This document shows positions 19,267 to 30,078 of a stretch of DNA of 64,000 nucleotides, one piece after another. Below the pieces are notes generated by a model, which ran no database searches, had not been told where the DNA came from, and saw only the letters and a list, made by a program, of their open reading frames with translations. The DNA is taken from the NCBI GenBank assembly GCA_016893485.2, contig JAFEKX020000001.1, forward strand, positions 5,659,501 to 5,723,500, written 5' to 3'. A program made the position numbers and the translations under genes. How positions within the stretch are numbered: position 1 is the first letter of the stretch; every line of letters begins with the position of its first letter. Origin of the DNA: Streptomyces sp. P3. GTDB lineage: Bacteria; Actinomycetota; Actinomycetes; Streptomycetales; Streptomycetaceae.

Positions 19267-20379
19267 GTGAGTACGGCAACCGCGGCCGTCTGGGGTCGGG
19301 TCGAGCAGCAGGATTTTCGGAGCCGGGTGCGGGGGACGTTGCTCGGGGCCGCCGTGGGGGGACGCGCTCGGGGCGCCCGTTGATCTGTTGGCGATGGACG
19401 AGATCCGGGAGGCCTACGGGGCGGAGGGTGTCGTAGATCTTGCCTTCGGGTACGGGCGGCGGGGGCCGTCACTCATCTCACTCAGCTCAGTCTCTTCACC
19501 GTTGACGGGCTGATTCGGGCGCAGGTGCGGCGGGACACCGGGGCCTGGCATCCGCCTACCGATCTGCATCGGGCTTATTTGCGGTGGGCCGCCACCCAGC
19601 ACGATTGGGGGCCCGATGAGCGTCGTAAGGACGACGGGTGGCTCGCGCGGGAGGAGTGGCTCTATGCGCGGCGGGAGCCAACTCGGGCCTGTTTGTTGGG
19701 ATTTGGCGATGAGCGGATGGGGACGCTGGACGCGCCCAAGAATCCTGGGGAGGCGGGAGGAGGCCGCCGCCCGGTCCGCGCCCTTCGGGTTGCTCGTGGG
19801 GTGGGAGCCCCAGCTGGTGATGCAGCTCGCCGTGGAGTGTGCCGCGCAGACACACGGGCATCCCGTCGGGTATCTCGCCGCCGGGGCCTACGCCGTCATC
19901 GTGCATGGACTCGCCCGGGGCGAGAGTCTCGACGCCGCCGTGCAGCGGGCCCTCGCGCTGCTCGCCGCCCGGCCCGGCCACCCGCCCGTCTCCGACGGTC
20001 TGCAACGTGCCCTCGGCGCCGTACGACAGGGGATGCCCACCTCCGGGCGGGTCGAGGAGCTGGTGGGGAGGGAACCGCGGAAGGGCTGGCCGGGTCCGTC
20101 TACTGCGCGCTCGTCGGTGAAGACGTACGGCACGGGTTGTGTCTGGCCGTGAACCACGGCGGGCCGTCCGGTGTCGTCGGCGCGCTCACCGGCGGCCTGC
20201 TCGGCGCGCTGCACGGCGAGACGGCCCTCCCGCCGGCCTGGCTGGCCGAACTGGAGGGCCGTCCCACGCTGCTCGTGCTGGCCGACGACTTCGCGGTGGA
20301 GATGACCCAGGGACCCGCGTTGCACGGGCCCGCCGGATCCTCCCCGGGCTGGATCGCCCGCTATCCGCGGGGTGCCTGA
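19267..20379 (+). CDS. ADP-ribosylglycohydrolase-like protein with lost metal ligands
   Basis: The fold is recognisable: GTLLGAAVGDALGAPVDLLAMDEIREAYG, LFTVDGLIRAQVR, HPPTDLHRAYLRW, LAAGAYAVIVHGLARGESL and GGLLGALHGETALPPAWL. Active family members bind Mg in TDDT and DSDST. Here the sites read VTHLTQ (near 19475) and NHGGPSGVVG (near 20155), and the KGCGGVMR segment is replaced by an Ala/Gly stretch near 19750. It is therefore probably catalytically inactive. Frame breaks lie near 19350 (an extra G), 19465, 19755 and 20090. The start GTG 19267 follows GGAG-rich sequence. It ends 3 bp from the convergent symporter gene. Confidence 0.72.
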
Positions 20380-20382
20380 GTC

Positions 20383-21965
20383 CTACGACTGGCTGCCCAC
20401 GACGTCGTCCCCCGCGCCCGCCTGCGCCTGCGCCGGTACCGCCACCGCGGCGGCCTCCCCGTCGTCGTCCCCGCCTCCGTTGATCTTCTCGATCAGCGCG
20501 TCCCGCTCCGGGGTGTCCTCGGGCTTCACATAGCCGATGAGGATGTAGAGGACGAGGGAGACCGCGAGCGGGATCGACACCTGTACTGGAGCGGGACCCC
20601 GCCGTCGACCTCCCAGTTGATGGGGTAGTTGACCAGCCAGAAGGCGAACAGGCCCGCCGCCCAGCTGGTGAGGGCCGCCGTAGGACCGGACTTGCGGAAC
20701 GGGCGGAGCAGACCCAGCATCATCGGGATCGCGATCGGGCCCATCAGACCGGCGACCCACTTGATGACGACCGTGATGATGTCCTTGAACGTGGGCGAGT
20801 TGACCTGGGTGGCCACCGCCATGGACAGGCCGAGGAAGACGACCGTGGTCACGCGGGCCGCGATGAGCCCCGAACGGTCGTTCCACGCACGGGCCTTGGC
20901 CGACACGACCGGTGCCACGTCCCGGGTGAAGACCGCCGCGATCGCGTTGGCGTCGGACGAGCACATGGCCATCGTGTGCGAGAAGAAGCCGACGACCACC
21001 AGCCCCAACAGGCCGTGCGGGAGCAGCTGTTCGGTCATCAGGCCGTACGAGTCGGAGCCGTCCGGCTTCTGCGCGTGGACCAGGAGCGGTGACATCCACA
21101 TCGGGAAGAACAGGACCGTCGGCCAGATCAGCCACAGCGCCGCCGACAGCCGGGCCGAACGCTCCGCCGCGTAGGGGCTCGTGGTGGCCATGTACCGCTG
21201 GGCCTGGTTGAGCATGCCGCCGTTGTACTCGAAGAGCTTGATGAAGAGGAACGCGAGGAGGAACACCGTGCCGTAGGGGCCGACGAGCGGTTTGCCGTGG
21301 CCCTGGAGCGCGGGTTCGTCCCAGGCACCGAGGAAGCCGATGCCCTTGTCGTTCAACTTCAGTACGACGGCCACGAACATGGAGACGCCGGCCAGCAACT
21401 GGATGATGAACTGGCCGAGTTCGGTCAGCGCGTCCGCCCAGAGGCCGCCGATCGTGCAGTAGACGGCCGTGATCGCGCCGGTGATGAGGATGCCCTGGTT
21501 CAGGGAGACACCGGTGAAGACGGACAACAGGGTGGCGATCGCCGCCCACTTGGCCGCCACGTCCACGATCTTCAGCAGCATCCCGGACCAGGCGAGCGCC
21601 TGTTGGGTCTTGAGGTTGTAGCGATTCTTCAAGTACTCCAGCGGGGACGCCACATGGAGCCGTGAGCGCAGCCGGTTGATGCGCGGCGCGAACAGCTTGG
21701 AGCCGATCGCGATGCCCAGCGCGATCGGGAACGACCACGTGATGAACGACGTGACGCCATAGGTGTAGGCGATGCCCGCGTAGCCGGTGAACATCACCGC
21801 GCTGTAGCCCGACATGTGGTGCGAGATGCCGGAGAGCCACCAGGGCATCTTCCCGCCGGCCGTGAAGAAGTCGCTCACGTTGTCGACGCGTTTGTGCGAC
21901 CACACGCCGATCGCGACCATCACGCCGAAATAGCCGATGAGCACGGCCCAGTCGAGCCCGTTCAT
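20383..21965 (-). CDS. Sodium:solute symporter family protein
   Basis: SSS-family secondary transporter of about 527 residues with 13 or more membrane helices. The family pattern is GLDWAVLIGYFGVMVAIGVW, SDFFTAGGKMPWWLSGISHHMSGYSAVMF and ITAVYCTIGGLWADALTELGQ. The Gly/Ala-rich C-terminal tail (ending AQAGAGDDVVGSQS) is cytoplasmic. Substrate unknown; the SGYS and GGLW regions resemble sugar or solute symporters. The start ATG 21965 has GGGAGG upstream. One base is off near 20585, before the last helix. Upstream, 21966-22100 holds no gene. Confidence 0.9.
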
Positions 21966-22100
21966 ATGCGCCCTCCCACGATTGAGCCGGTTCAGCCCGG
22001 GGCTCATCGTGGGCGGTCGCGCGTGAGCACGACAAGTAAGCGTGAGGTCAAGGGGGAGTAAAATCGTTCGGATTGATGTTCCGCGTTCATCTACATGAAC

Positions 22101-22888
22101 TCAGCGCATCAGCTCCCCCGCGTTGACCAGCAACGACTGACCCGTGATCGCCCGCGCCCGGTCCGACGCCAGGAACACCGCCGCGTCCGCCACATCCCCG
22201 TCCGTCGCCAGCTCCGGCAACGCCATCCGGTCGGACAACCGCTTCAGCACCTCCGCCTCCGGCACCTGCTCCGTGTGCGCGGTGAACTGCACGTACGCCT
22301 CCACCGGCGGCCCCCACATCCACCCCGGCAGCACGGTGTTCACCCGGATCCGGTACGGCCCCAACTCCCTTGCCAGCGAGTACATCGCGCTCGTCAGCGC
22401 CCCCTTCGACGCCGCGTACGCCGCCTGCCGTACCTGCGAGGGCGCGGCCACGGCCGACTGCGTCCCGATGAACACGACCGACCCGCCGCCCACCTCCTTC
22501 AGCGCCGGCAGGCAGGCCCGCGTCATCTTCAGCGTCCCCAGCAGGTTCACGCCGACCACGGACTCCCAGGTCGCGAAGTCCGCGTCCTCGACCCCGCCGA
22601 AGTAGCTGTCCCACGCGGCGACCTGGACCACCGCGTCGACCCGCCCGAACCGCTCCCGCGCCACCGCCACCAGCGCCTCGCACTGGCCCTCGTCCGTGAT
22701 GTCCGTCGCTCGGTACGCCGTGTGCGACCCGTCCGGATCGATCTCGGCGGCCGACTTGGCGAGATTCGTCTCCGTGCGCGCCCCGAGGACGGCGTTCCCC
22801 CGTCCCGTACGACGGCGGCGGCGACCTGGTGGCCGAGTCCCGCCCCGACCCCCGAGACGACGACGGTCTTGCCCGCGAGCAGCGACAT
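22101..22888 (-). CDS. SDR-family oxidoreductase (second regulon locus)
   Basis: Short-chain dehydrogenase of about 262 residues. It has the N-terminal VVVSGVGAGLGHQVA nucleotide-binding motif, VNLLGTLKMT, catalytic Ser in FIGTQSAVA, YAASKGAL (Tyr-x3-Lys), and SLLVNAGELMR at the end. One missing base near 22800 separates the first 30 residues. The start at 22888 has GGGAGGGATC. The operator CTGACGGGGCGTCAG lies 30 bp upstream, shared with the divergent EthD-like gene, which ties this pair to the 4.7-8.9 kb catabolic block. Confidence 0.88.
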
Positions 22889-22917
22889 CCGATCCCTCCC
22901 GGGGTCTGGCGATTTAT

Positions 22918-22932
22918 CTGACGGGGCGTCAG
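22918..22932. promoter_or_regulatory. Palindromic operator CTGACGnnnCGTCAG, copy 4
   Basis: Spacer GGG, in the 81-bp divergent promoter between the SDR and the EthD-like gene. Confidence 0.7.
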
Positions 22933-22969
22933 AGTATGGGCGACCGGCGGAGGACGGAAGGGGAGCGAC

Positions 22970-23808
22970 GTGAGCGAGGAAACCCGGAGCGACGTGTACG
23001 CCGAACTGGCCGCCGTAGGACCGTACGGAGTCCGGCCGGGGCATGCGCTGATCACCATGGTCGAACCGCGGCCCGGCCACGAGTACGCCTACAACCGCTG
23101 GTACGAGGACGACCACTACTACGCGGGCGCGATGGCCATGCCCTGGATGTACGCGGGCCGCCGCTGGGTAGCCACCCGGGACCTCCAACTCCTGCGCTAC
23201 CCCGAGAAGTCGGCGATCGCGCAGCCCGTCACCGCCGGCTGTTACCTCTCCACGTACTGGGTCACCGAGGGCCGCTACGACGACCACATGAAGTGGACCG
23301 TCGGCATCAACAAACGGCTGAATCGGGACGGTCGCGTCTACCAGGACCGTACGCACGTCTTCACCGCGTTCCAGGACCGCGAGGCGACCGTGTACCGGGA
23401 CGGCGCGGCGGGCCCGCGGGACTTCCACGCTCTCGACCACCCTTACGCAGGGCTGGTGTTGGAGGTCGTCGACAGTGAATCGGCCGAGCAGCGCGCCGAG
23501 TTGCTGGAGTGGCTCCGCTCCCGCCACCCCCGAAACGGCTCGCGGGCTCCCCGGCCGCGATGGTGACCGTCTTCCGGCCGACCCCGCTGCCGGGCGACCG
23601 CATGACCTACGTCAAGCAGGTCGAAGGGGTCGACACCCGGCTCACGCTGCTGTGGTTCCTGGAGGCCGATCCGCGCGACTGCTGGGAGCAGTACTTCGCG
23701 GACCTCGAAGCCCCGGTGGCCGAATCCGGCCTGGGACGCGTGGAGTTGGTGGCCCCCTTCATCCCCACGGTCCCGGGCACGGACAGGTACGTCGACCGGC
23801 TGCGCTGA
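22970..23808 (+). CDS. EthD-like / dimeric alpha-beta barrel hypothetical protein
   Basis: About 279 residues. The N-terminal half contains ITMVEPRPGHEYAYNRWYEDDHYYAGAM, in which NRWYEDDH resembles the EthD/dimeric-barrel signature (YNxWYxxxH). The C-terminal half (TVFRPTPLPGDRMTYVKQ, LTLLWFLEADP) looks like a second barrel. One C is missing in the run near 23527, splitting the frame (RSRHPPKRLAG after repair). The start GTG 22970 has GGGGAG. Because it is divergent from an SDR and controlled by the shared palindrome, it is likely a pathway enzyme or intermediate-binding protein; no function is assigned. Confidence 0.65.
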
Positions 23809-25687
23809 CTACTTCAACTCGTCAGGACACGGCGTACCCCGAGGCAACTGGTACGGCGCCGCCAGCCGGTACGTTCCCGTCTTCGGCGCGAGCAGCATCG
23901 TCCACTTGTCGCCCTTGGAGTCCTCCTCCGTCTCCATCAGACAGCCGTTGAGGTTGTCGTACGTCTTCGGCGTACCCTCGGCTCGGTGCTTGGACGCGTC
24001 GGTCTCCTGCGGGGGCTTGAGGCTCTTGCCCTTCGCGTCGACGATGCTCAGCCACGGCGAGTACGGGATACGGATGAGGATCCGCCCTTCTTCTTCACCT
24101 CGATGGTCAACTCGCCCTGCTCCGCCCGGTCCACGACCGAGTTCGGCTCGGCGAGCGGGGTCGGATCGGTGACCTGGAACAGCTGCCAGTTCGTGTCGCC
24201 CCAGACCTGCTTCAGATACGGCATCCCGCGCTGGACCAGGGCCCGTTCGCGCTCGCCGCCGTCGCCGTCCAGCTTGTCCTTCGGGAGCACGACGTAGTGG
24301 ACCGCCCAGCGCTGGAGCCACTCGTGGTAGTTCGCCGAGTTGAGGGTGTCGTCGTAGAAGAGGGGTTGCGCTCCATGTCGGCCTGGCGGTTCCAGCCGCG
24401 GGCCAGGTTGACGTACGGCGCGAGCGCGGAGGCCTCGATGTGGGACGCGGCCGGGACGACCTCGACGCGGCCGCGCTCGGCGCCCACGGTCTGGAGCTCG
24501 TTGACCAGCGGCGCGAGTTCGTGCGACCAGGACGCGGCCGGGGCGGTGTTGACGACGTCGTCTATCGACTTGAAGCCGATCCAGCCGTTGAAGCCGACGA
24601 AGGCCAGCGCGATCGCGTACCACTTGCGGGACCGCGGCACCGCGAACGGCAGCGCGGCGATCAGGGCCACGCCCGCGAACAGCATCGCCAGCCGGCTTAT
24701 GTTCGAGCCGATCTGTGAACTGACCAGCCAGACGAGGATGACGCCGATGCTGTACACGGCCGCCGTGATCCGTACGGTCGTCCACTCGCGCGGCACCAGG
24801 AAGTAGACCAGGACCCCGGAGATCAGCGGCAGGATCATCGAGCCGAACAGCATCGGCTGCGTGCCCGAGAACGGGAACAGCCAGGCGGACACGGCCACCA
24901 CGGCCGCGGGCGCGAGGCCGAGCGCCCACGCGCCGGGGCGCCGCTTCTGCAGGAACAGGGCCACCGCGACCAGACCGACGAACAGCCCGGCCACCGGCGA
25001 GGACATCGTCGCGAGCGCCGCCAGCGGGGCCGCGCACAGGGCCTTCGCCCACCGTTTGTAGCGCCAGCGGTACGGCCAGCAGAACACCACGGCCACCGCG
25101 CCGAGCCCGAAGACCAGACCGAGGCCGTACGTCACCCGGCCCGACGCCGCGTTGCACAGCAGCGCGAAGACGCCGGCGAGCGAGGCCCACAGCGGGTTCT
25201 TCACCGAGCGGCTGCGGATCAGGATCATGGTGAGCAGGCCCGCCGAGATGGTCCCGGCGATCATCATCGTCGTACGGACGCCGAGGACCGACATGAGGTA
25301 CGGCGAGACCACGCTGTACGACACCGGGTGCATGCCGCCGTACCAGGCGAGGTTGTACGCCGAGTCGGGGTGCCGGCCGACGAACTCCGCCCACGCGTCC
25401 TGCGCCGCGAGGTCGCCGCCGCTGTTCGCGAACGTGAAGAACCACACGACGTGCAGGACACCGGAGAGAAGCGTGAAGCCGATCACCGGGTGCCGGAGGA
25501 AGGGGGCGCGGAGACGGTCGACGAACCGCGTCAGGCGGGTGCCGCCGTCGTGGGTCGCGCCGTCGTCCGTGTGCTGGGCGCAGGCTGCCGCGTCATCTGC
25601 CGCGGCGGACGCGGGCAGGCGTATTCGCGGGCCGGTTCCCGGGCCCGGATCGGCATCGTCGGCGCGTGTCGGCTCCGCAGTGGCCAC
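23809..25687 (-). CDS. Multi-pass membrane protein, GT-C-like architecture
   Basis: About 625 residues. A short cytoplasmic N-terminus is followed by roughly 12 membrane helices (VIGFTLLSGVLHVVWFFTFA, TMMIAGTISAGLLTMILI, VALFLQKRRPGAWALGLAPA) and an extracytoplasmic C-terminal domain (HEWLQRWAVHYVVLP, WQLFQVTDPTP, IPYSPWLSIVDAKGKSL). The first loop has NLAWYGGMHPVSYSVVSPYLM, reminiscent of GT-C glycosyltransferases, but the DxD/ExD motif is not clear. Breaks near 24370 and 24085 are each one base. The start GTG 25687 has GGAG; the gene ends exactly where the convergent gene ends. A role in cell-envelope glycan assembly is inference. Confidence 0.72.
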
Positions 25688-25874
25688 CTGAAGGCACTCC
25701 CCGTGTCCCGTCTTCTGTTCTCGGCCGCGTCCTGTCCCGTTCCCGGCCTGTTCGACGCCGCGTCTCCCCGACCGGCGACCTGCCCCGATTCGCGACGCTA
25801 GCACGCACCCCGCCGACGGGCTCCCGGGCGGGTGCCCGCCGGACGGGGTGCGGTGACGCACATCGCCTCGTGGG

Positions 25875-28750
25875 TCAGCCGAGACGGGTCAGCTTGGACG
25901 TCAAGGCCGGTTCCGCGAGATCCTTCTGCAGGGCGACCGGCACCTTGACCGCGCCGCCCGAACCGTCGCCCACGGTGAGCGTGCCCACCTTGGTGCCGGC
26001 CTTCGCGGTGTGCGGTACGTCGTCGGCCGCGAAGGAGAGCTTCACCTTCAGGCCGGCCCAGCCGACCGCCGCGACGTCCTTGGTGACGACGACCGGCGTG
26101 TGCCCGCCGAGCTGGTCGTCCACGTACCCGACCACGGTCCCCTTCTTCAGGATCTTCGCCGAGGTCATCGCGTCCTGCGCCGCGAGCATCGCCGTCTTGC
26201 TGACCGCGTTGACCGTGTCGATGATCGGCGCCGTGTGCTGGCCGAGGATCGCGCCGACGACGACGGCCGTCTCACCGCCGACCTCCTTGGTGGCGGCGAA
26301 GAGCAGGTTGCCGCCGGCCGCGGTGGTGGTGCCGGTCTTGATGCCGAGCGAGTTGTTGTACGGCACCAGGCGGTTGTAGTTGGTCCACTTGTGACCGGAC
26401 GGGTCGACCCAGCTCGGCAGCTTCGTGATGTCCATCAGCGACGGGATCTTCACCAGCTCGTTGCCCAGCTTCACCTGGTCCTCGGCGGAGGAGACGGTGG
26501 TCTCCTTCAGGCCCGAGGCGTCGGTGTACGTCGTGTTCGTCATCCCGAGTTCCTTGGCGGTGGCGTTCATCTTCTTGTATGAACGCCGCCTCGGTGCCCG
26601 CGTCCCAGCGGGCCAGCAGGCGTGCGATGTTGTTCGCCGACGGGATCATGATCGCCGAGAGGGCCTGCTTCTCGGTGAGGACGTCACCCGCCTTCACCGT
26701 GTTGAGCGTGGACTCGCCGTCCTTGTCGTAGCCGCCCTCCTTCTCGGCGGTCGCGTCGACGGTGATCTTCTCGCCCTCGGTGCCCGCCTTCAGGGGGTGG
26801 TCCTTGAGGACGATGTACGCGGTCATCGCCTTCGCGACCGAGCCGATGGCGACCGGGGTCTGCTTGCCGAAGTTCCCCATCGTGCCGATGCCGTTGACGT
26901 CCATCCAGCCCTGGCCCTCGGTGGGCCACGGGAGGTTCACCTTGCTGCCGTCGAAGGTGTACGAGTCCTCGGCGGTCAGGGTGAGGGACGGGGTCGGCAG
27001 CGGGCGTACGGCCTGTACTACTGCAAACACGATCGCCAGGAGGATGACCAGCGGGGTCCAGATCTTGACCCTGCGGACCGCTGTGCGGACCGGGGTTTCC
27101 GGGGGCGGCGGGGTGTTGGTCAGTTCGGCGAGGAGGTCCAGCGGGGGCTTCGGGGGAGCGGTTGCTGGGTGGTGTGCTCCGGGCCCACGTGGGGACAGGG
27201 CGGGTGGCGTCTTTGGGGGTGTGTCTCTGCGGGGGTGCGGGGCTCGTCGAGGGGCTTGAGGGCGACGAACTTGCTGGTGCGTTCGGGGGCGGACTCGGGG
27301 TCTTTGTCGCTCCGCCCAGTTTGAGCATGGTGGTGGGCTGGTCGACCTCGGGCTTGGGGGTCGTACGGCCTTGAAGACGGTGGTGGGGTGATCGAGGGCC
27401 TCGGCCTCGGCTGCGCCATCGGCCGTTTTCGTTTTCCCACCCGCACCGCCCGTGCGGGTCTCGTCGTCGGGTGCGGGTGGAGCCTGTGGGGCGGCCTCGC
27501 CGTCGGCGGTTTTCGGGCCGGTGCCGCCGTCCGCCGCGTCGCCTTCGGCCTCCGCGTCGGCGTCGGCGTCGGCGTCCGGGGCCGAGTCGCCCTCGGGCTT
27601 CGCGTCCGCCTTCGCGTCGCCTTCGGCTTCCGCGCCGCCGTCCGTGTCCGTGTCCGCGTCGCCTTCGGCTTCCGCGTCCGTCTCGGCGTCGGCTTCGGTG
27701 GTCTTCGGGGCGGTGGCAGCGTCCGTGGCGGGGTTGCCTTGCCCTCGGCGGCCCTCGGGTCGGCGGGTGCGGGGTGTCCGTCTTCGCGTCGGCCGCGGCG
27801 GCCTTTCCGGCCTCGGCCGCAGCAGCCCCGTCCGCCTCCGGAACCGCGTCCTCGGGGTCGTCGGAGGCGGTGTCGATGGCTTCCGTGGCCGCGTCGGCCG
27901 TGGAGGCGTCCTCGGCGTCGGCTACCCGCCGGCCCTCGCGCACGTCGTCGTCGCTGTCGGGCTCGGCGGCAGCCGCATCGCGTGGCTCGGCGCCCTCGGC
28001 GGGCTCGTCCTCCGCGGAGTCGTCGGTCGCCCCGGCGTCGCCGCTCGCGGCCTCTCCGGGCTTCCCGGCACCCCGGTCGGCCTCGGCCGCTACGGCAGCT
28101 TCGGCGTCCTCGGGGCATCCGCACCGGGTGCAGTCGCCGTACCCTCGGCGTCCTCGCTCGCGGAGCCTTCACCCGCACTCCCGGCACGCTTCCCGGTCAC
28201 CCCGGCGTCCTCAGGGGTCCCGGCATCGGCAGTCCGTCCGGAATCCGCAGCGCCCTCGTCGGGCACCTCGGCCCCGGCCAACTCCCCGGCGCCCTCGGAG
28301 ACTTCGCCGTCGGCGGTCCGCTCGGAATCCGCGGAACCCTCCTTCGCCGGAGTCTCCCCGTCCTCCGATCCCTCGGGCCCGTCCGCAGACGTCACCCAAG
28401 CCGCCACAGCCGCCCGCAACCGCGCGTCGCCGGCCGTGCCGTCCTTGGCGGAAGGGTTCTGCTCATCGGCGCCCTCGGGGTCTCCTCGGCCCCGGGCTCC
28501 GATTCCGCCCGCAGCTCCTTGATCGAGAAGACCTTCGTCGCCGTGTCCACACCCCCGCGGCGGTCCGCGGACGACGGCGAGGAGGTCGGAGACGTCGGAG
28601 ATGTCGCGTCATCTCGGGCCACCGCGAGCCGGGGGTCACGTTCACCCCGGGCCTCAGGAACCGGACTCGCGCTCCCCGGCGTCGGTTCTGCCGACGACTC
28701 GCGCTGCTTCGACCTGTCGGGGACTCGCCCGCCACCGATGCCTCCTCCAT
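25875..28750 (-). CDS. D-alanyl-D-alanine carboxypeptidase with long acidic N-terminal extension
   Basis: Type II membrane-bound penicillin-binding protein (DD-carboxypeptidase). The catalytic part has SVAK (SxxK) near 26850, SANN (SxN) near 26640 and IKTGTTTAAGG (KTG) near 26340, followed by a PBP5-like C-terminal beta domain. A single membrane helix (TPLVILLAIVFAVVQAV) lies near 27030. Before it are about 570 residues of low-complexity Asp/Glu/Ala/Gly/Thr sequence with short TTVFK, PTTMLK, TKVFS and TSKFV motifs. Several one-base breaks lie at 27120-28480 and one near 26580. The start ATG 28750 is the best guess; 28759 is possible. It trims pentapeptide stems outside the membrane. Confidence 0.85.
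27540..27720. repeat. Low-complexity GCGTCG-type repeat inside carboxypeptidase gene
   Basis: Tandem GTCGGC and short DAEAEGD-coding units encode alternating Asp/Ala/Glu residues. The repeats may promote length variation and assembly errors here. Confidence 0.6.
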
Positions 28751-29027
28751 GCGCCGCACGCTCCGCGTGCGTCAACCGAACCGACCGAGATAACCGAGTT
28801 GGTTACAAAAACAGCTGGAAAATCAGCTGGGAAATCTCATACCCGCAGTCCGGACAACGCATCAACAACGCTGTCCGAACCATGTACCAGTGTCCTGTGT
28901 GCGGGCTTAACCCCACCGGTAGACGAGAACGACATACCTACCGGTTCCACTACGAAGCGGTCACGCACTCTCGACAAGCCAATGTGAGAGGGGTCACCCT
29001 GTCATTCATCCACGCGGGGAGGCATGG

Positions 29028-29780
29028 ATGGGCAGGAGCCGCAGAACACTTCCGGAAGAGCTTCTGCTGCTGGCATTGGACCCGGCCACGGGTACCACTG
29101 CACAGCCGCAGTCGCTCGACCTCGGTCTGGCCGGAGCACAGCTAGTGGAGCTGGCGCTGGCCGGACGGATAGCCCCAGACGGGGATCGTATCGCCGTGGT
29201 GGTACCACGGCCGACCGGAGATCCGACTTTGGACTGCGCGTTGGAGTTGCTGCGAAGGCGTGGCGCTCCCGTGCGTGCAGTGAACTGGATTGGCGGGCCC
29301 CGACTGGGACTTCGCCAGACCTACCTCTCGCATCTGGAGCGGTGCGGCATGGTGCATGCCGTGGCGGGACAGATGTGCGGGGTGCTGCCGACGACTCGCT
29401 ATCAAGCGACGGACAACGAGATCAGCCGCGAGATCAGGGGCCGACTCGATTCCGCGATCCGCACCGGTGTGCCACCGGACCCGCGGACGGCCGCGCTCGC
29501 CGCACTGGCGCACGCGGTCGGTCTGGGCAAGCACCTGTATCCGGGTAACGAGGGACGTTCGTCCCGCTCCCGGCTGCGGGACCTGATCAGGCACGACCCG
29601 ATGGGCGGACTCGTGGCGCACGCCGTGATGGACGTCCAGAACGGAGTGGCGGCACAGCCACGCCGTAGCCCGGCCCCGGCCGGCCGTCAGGCCGCGCCCG
29701 GATCAAGGCCACCGGAACCGGCTCGTGGTGTTCCGATGCAGCCGCACCGCGGCAACATGGCGCGCGCCGTGGCTCACTGA
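29028..29780 (+). CDS. GPP34 (GOLPH3/VPS74) family phosphoprotein
   Basis: Intact 250-residue protein. GPP34 features are the N-terminal TLPEELLLLALDPATG, then LGLAGAQLVELALAGRI, LLRRRGAPVRAVNW, LRQTYLSHLERCGMV, IRGRLDSAI and RTAALAALAHAVGLG. The C-terminal 50 residues are a Pro/Arg-rich tail. Eukaryotic members bind PI4P in the Golgi; bacterial ones are abundant in Streptomyces with unknown roles. The start ATG 29028 has GGGGAGG. The 277 bp upstream (28751-29027) are A/T-rich relative to the region and probably contain its promoter. Confidence 0.9.
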   Translation: MGRSRRTLPEELLLLALDPATGTTAQPQSLDLGLAGAQLVELALAGRIAPDGDRIAVVVPRPTGDPTLDCALELLRRRGAPVRAVNWIGGPRLGLRQTYLSHLERCGMVHAVAGQMCGVLPTTRYQATDNEISREIRGRLDSAIRTGVPPDPRTAALAALAHAVGLGKHLYPGNEGRSSRSRLRDLIRHDPMGGLVAHAVMDVQNGVAAQPRRSPAPAGRQAAPGSRPPEPARGVPMQPHRGNMARAVAH

Positions 29781-29813
29781 GCCGCAGTCCCACGGCACAC
29801 GTCCGCATCACGA

Positions 29814-29863
29814 AGGACCGCACGACGGAACCACCGCAGGACCGCACCACCGTAGGACCGCAC
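29814..29863. repeat. Short direct repeats AGGACCGCAC x3
   Basis: Copies at 29814, 29838 and 29854 (spacing 24 and 16, multiples of 8) lie just after the GPP34 gene. Confidence 0.6.
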
Positions 29864-29919
29864 GACCGCAGTAACGCCGCACCGCCAGTCCCCAAGACCC
29901 GGTTCGGGAGCCGCTGGTC

Positions 29920-29961
29920 CGAGCGGGGTGGAGTAGACGTAACGTCACTCCACCCCGCTCG
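29920..29961. terminator. Strong hairpin between GPP34 and XRE genes
   Basis: A 15-bp perfect stem CGAGCGGGGTGGAGT, then a 5-bp inner stem GACGT/ACGTC. No T-tract follows. It probably terminates the GPP34 transcript. Confidence 0.65.
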
Positions 29962-30078
29962 GCCGCATCTACGGGCACCTCCGGCAACCCGAACCTGGCT
30001 CGTACCTGCCGCATATCCACCGTTTCCCAGCGGTAGAAACCACCTTGGTGGCAGTCTGCTCAACAGCAGATACGCAAA

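Noticed and set aside
18734..19279. Open frames on both strands between DUF2165 and ADP-ribosylglycohydrolase genes
   Set aside because: Only the ATPase-like N-terminus (18840-19010) matches anything; the rest shows no motif.
27540..27720. CRISPR-like repetitive DNA
   Set aside because: Short coding repeats without regular spacers; low-complexity protein region.
27388..28793. Very long plus-strand frames rich in Arg/Ser/Pro
   Set aside because: Complement of the Asp/Glu/Ala-rich carboxypeptidase N-terminus.
28882..29145. Possible small zinc-knuckle protein (MYQCPVCG)
   Set aside because: Third codon positions are not G/C-biased and it overlaps the GPP34 gene.
29814..29863. CRISPR array or iteron
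   Set aside because: Only three 10-bp copies with 6-14 bp between; too short.
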